From CAZDGB01 sp964504645 (GTDB lineage Bacteria; Planctomycetota; Planctomycetia; Planctomycetales; Planctomycetaceae), in contig CAZDGB010000356.1 in the NCBI GenBank assembly GCA_964504645.1, forward strand, positions 1-6,737: a stretch of DNA of 6,737 nucleotides, read 5' to 3'. Numbering within the stretch: position 1 is the stretch's first letter; the number at the start of each line of letters is the position of its first letter. Of the stretch, positions 5,651 through 6,737 are shown piece after piece. Position numbers and translations under genes: made by a program. The notes below the pieces were generated by a model. That model was not told where the DNA came from, did no database searches, and saw nothing but the letters and a program-made list of their open reading frames with translations.

Positions 5651-6049
5651 TTGAGTGACCGCCTGGACGAGTTGTACGACGACCACATCCTCGATCATTA
5701 CGAGTCGCCTTATCACAAAGGGCAACTCCCGGCGGCGTCCTGCTCGCATTCCGACCGCAACCCGATCTGCGGCGACCAGGTGACGCTGCAACTCAAGCTC
5801 GACGGCGACAAGGTCGCCGAATGCTACTTCGACGGCAAAGGCTGCGCCATCAGCCAGGCCGCGGCGTCCATCCTCTGCGAAGCTGTTGAAGGCAAGACGC
5901 TGGACGAACTGCGGCAACTCCAGGCGAAAGATATGCTCTCGCTGTTGAAAGTCCCGCTGACCGCCAGCCGCCAGAAATGCGGCCTGTTGGCGTTCAAGGT
6001 GCTGAAAACGCTGCTCTACCAGCAACAAGCCGCGCACGCTTGCGACTAG
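5651..6049 (+). CDS. sufU: SufU/NifU-type Fe-S cluster scaffold protein, TTG start
   Basis: Member of the IscU/SufU/NifU-N family, which receives sulfur from a cysteine desulfurase for Fe-S cluster assembly in the cytoplasm. The 132 aa keep the three ligand cysteines and the aspartate: NPICGD (Cys40, Asp42), GKGCAIS (Cys65) and RQKCGLL (Cys110). Lys109 before the third cysteine is SufU-like, where IscU has His. Cys65 and Cys110 are 45 residues apart, close to IscU and lacking the roughly 18-20 residue insertion of Bacillus SufU. The start is TTG: an in-frame TGA at 5636-5638 leaves no ATG or GTG before the conserved region, and GAGGA (5637-5641) sits 9 nt upstream. No sufS or sufBCD is visible here. 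It converges on the oxidoreductase gene with only 19 bp between the stops. Confidence 0.92.
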   Translation: MSDRLDELYDDHILDHYESPYHKGQLPAASCSHSDRNPICGDQVTLQLKLDGDKVAECYFDGKGCAISQAAASILCEAVEGKTLDELRQLQAKDMLSLLKVPLTASRQKCGLLAFKVLKTLLYQQQAAHACD

Positions 6050-6068
6050 CAGATCACCGGCGTTCCCT

Positions 6069-6737
6069 TCAAAACTCCAGCGCCCGGTTTTCCCGCGCGG
6101 ACTGCTCCGCTTTCAGAATCGACGCCACGACGAGCCGCGATTCCTCCGGCGTGATGACTGTCGGCTTCTCGCCGGCGGCGACGCATTTCAGGAAGTAGTC
6201 GAACTCCTCTTTGAGATAGCCGCGGCGTAGACCGTGGACTTGCGGCCAATACGTCGATTGCGGGAATTGCAGGCCGGACTTCGTGAGCAGCGTGTAATGG
6301 CTGCCGGAGTTGTCGATGTAGATCGCGCCGTCGGTGCCAATGATCTCCATCCGCGCGTCGATGGCGAACGGCGCGTTCTCCGGCAGGCACCAGACATTCT
6401 CGATCACGGCGATCGCCCCGGTATCGAGCCGGAACATCGCCCAGCCCAAGTCGTCATGCGGCAACTCGGGCCGGCTGTTGAGCGTCTGGGCATAGACGCT
6501 GACCGGCTTCGCGCCGGTGTACCACAGCATCAAATCGAGATCGTGCACGCCGTCACCGAACATAGCACTCAGTTTCATGAGATGCGTCGGCGTGATCCAC
6601 TTGGCGAGATTCCGTTTCGCGTGCAGGCTCAGAATCTTGCCGAGCTTCCCCGCAGCGATTTCTTCTTTCGCCAACGCATAGACCGTGTCGAACCGGCAGA
6701 CGTGGCCGACCAGAAAGGCTTTGTCGGTCGCATTCGC
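6069..6737 (-). CDS. Gfo/Idh/MocA-family oxidoreductase, C-terminal part
   Basis: The last 222 residues of an NAD(P)-dependent sugar or inositol dehydrogenase-type enzyme; the frame is open to the window edge, so the N-terminal Rossmann fold and the EKP-type motif are outside. Visible family features are VGHVCRF near the beginning of the fragment, then AKEEIAAGKLGKI, which leads into the C-terminal beta-sheet domain. DGVHDLDLMLWYTGAKP follows and carries the conserved histidine of the active-site region, then a GAIAVIENVW strand and a MEIIGTDGAIYID strand, and finally an EEFDYFLKCVAAGEKP helix that is typical near the C-terminus. The TTG at 6674 is internal, because similarity continues upstream of it. 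Substrate cannot be told from this part. Likely unrelated in function to the convergent sufU-like gene. Confidence 0.92.
   Translation of the reverse strand, partial: ANATDKAFLVGHVCRFDTVYALAKEEIAAGKLGKILSLHAKRNLAKWITPTHLMKLSAMFGDGVHDLDLMLWYTGAKPVSVYAQTLNSRPELPHDDLGWAMFRLDTGAIAVIENVWCLPENAPFAIDARMEIIGTDGAIYIDNSGSHYTLLTKSGLQFPQSTYWPQVHGLRRGYLKEEFDYFLKCVAAGEKPTVITPEESRLVVASILKAEQSARENRALEF

Overview
The window is GC-rich bacterial chromosome with closely packed genes. I think it comes from a planctomycete or a close relative. The reasons are the mix of housekeeping genes, a lone flagellar-rod-like gene outside any flagellar cluster, and short GC-rich palindromes between genes. This is an impression from sequence style; there is no rRNA or other marker to prove it.

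Layout from left to right. (1) A minus-strand type I-length citrate synthase (gltA) with all catalytic residues, a palindromic element after its stop, and a good sigma70-type promoter before it. (2) A 223-bp divergent intergenic region with the gltA promoter, a weaker plus-strand promoter candidate, two dyads, and a GNRA-capped GC hairpin just before the next gene's ribosome binding site. (3) A plus-strand pair: a membrane-anchored FlgG/FlgF-like protein with a long N-terminal extension, then mscL 9 bp later, whose Shine-Dalgarno overlaps the upstream stop codon. (4) Two perfect 9-bp hairpins in tandem. (5) zwf (glucose-6-phosphate dehydrogenase), complete. (6) An unrecognised four-helix membrane protein with less GC-biased codons than its neighbours. 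(7) A SufU/NifU-type Fe-S scaffold that starts with TTG and lacks the insertion usual in Gram-positive SufU. (8) Converging on it, the C-terminal part of a Gfo/Idh/MocA oxidoreductase that runs off the right edge.

Most of the genes are core metabolism or maintenance: citrate synthase feeds the TCA cycle, Zwf starts the oxidative pentose phosphate pathway and makes NADPH, the SufU-like protein serves Fe-S cluster assembly, and MscL protects against hypo-osmotic shock. I see no mobile element, CRISPR array, tRNA or rRNA. The part most worth following up is the anchored rod-like protein, its tight coupling to mscL, and the structured leader in front of it. The rest is ordinary conserved chromosome.
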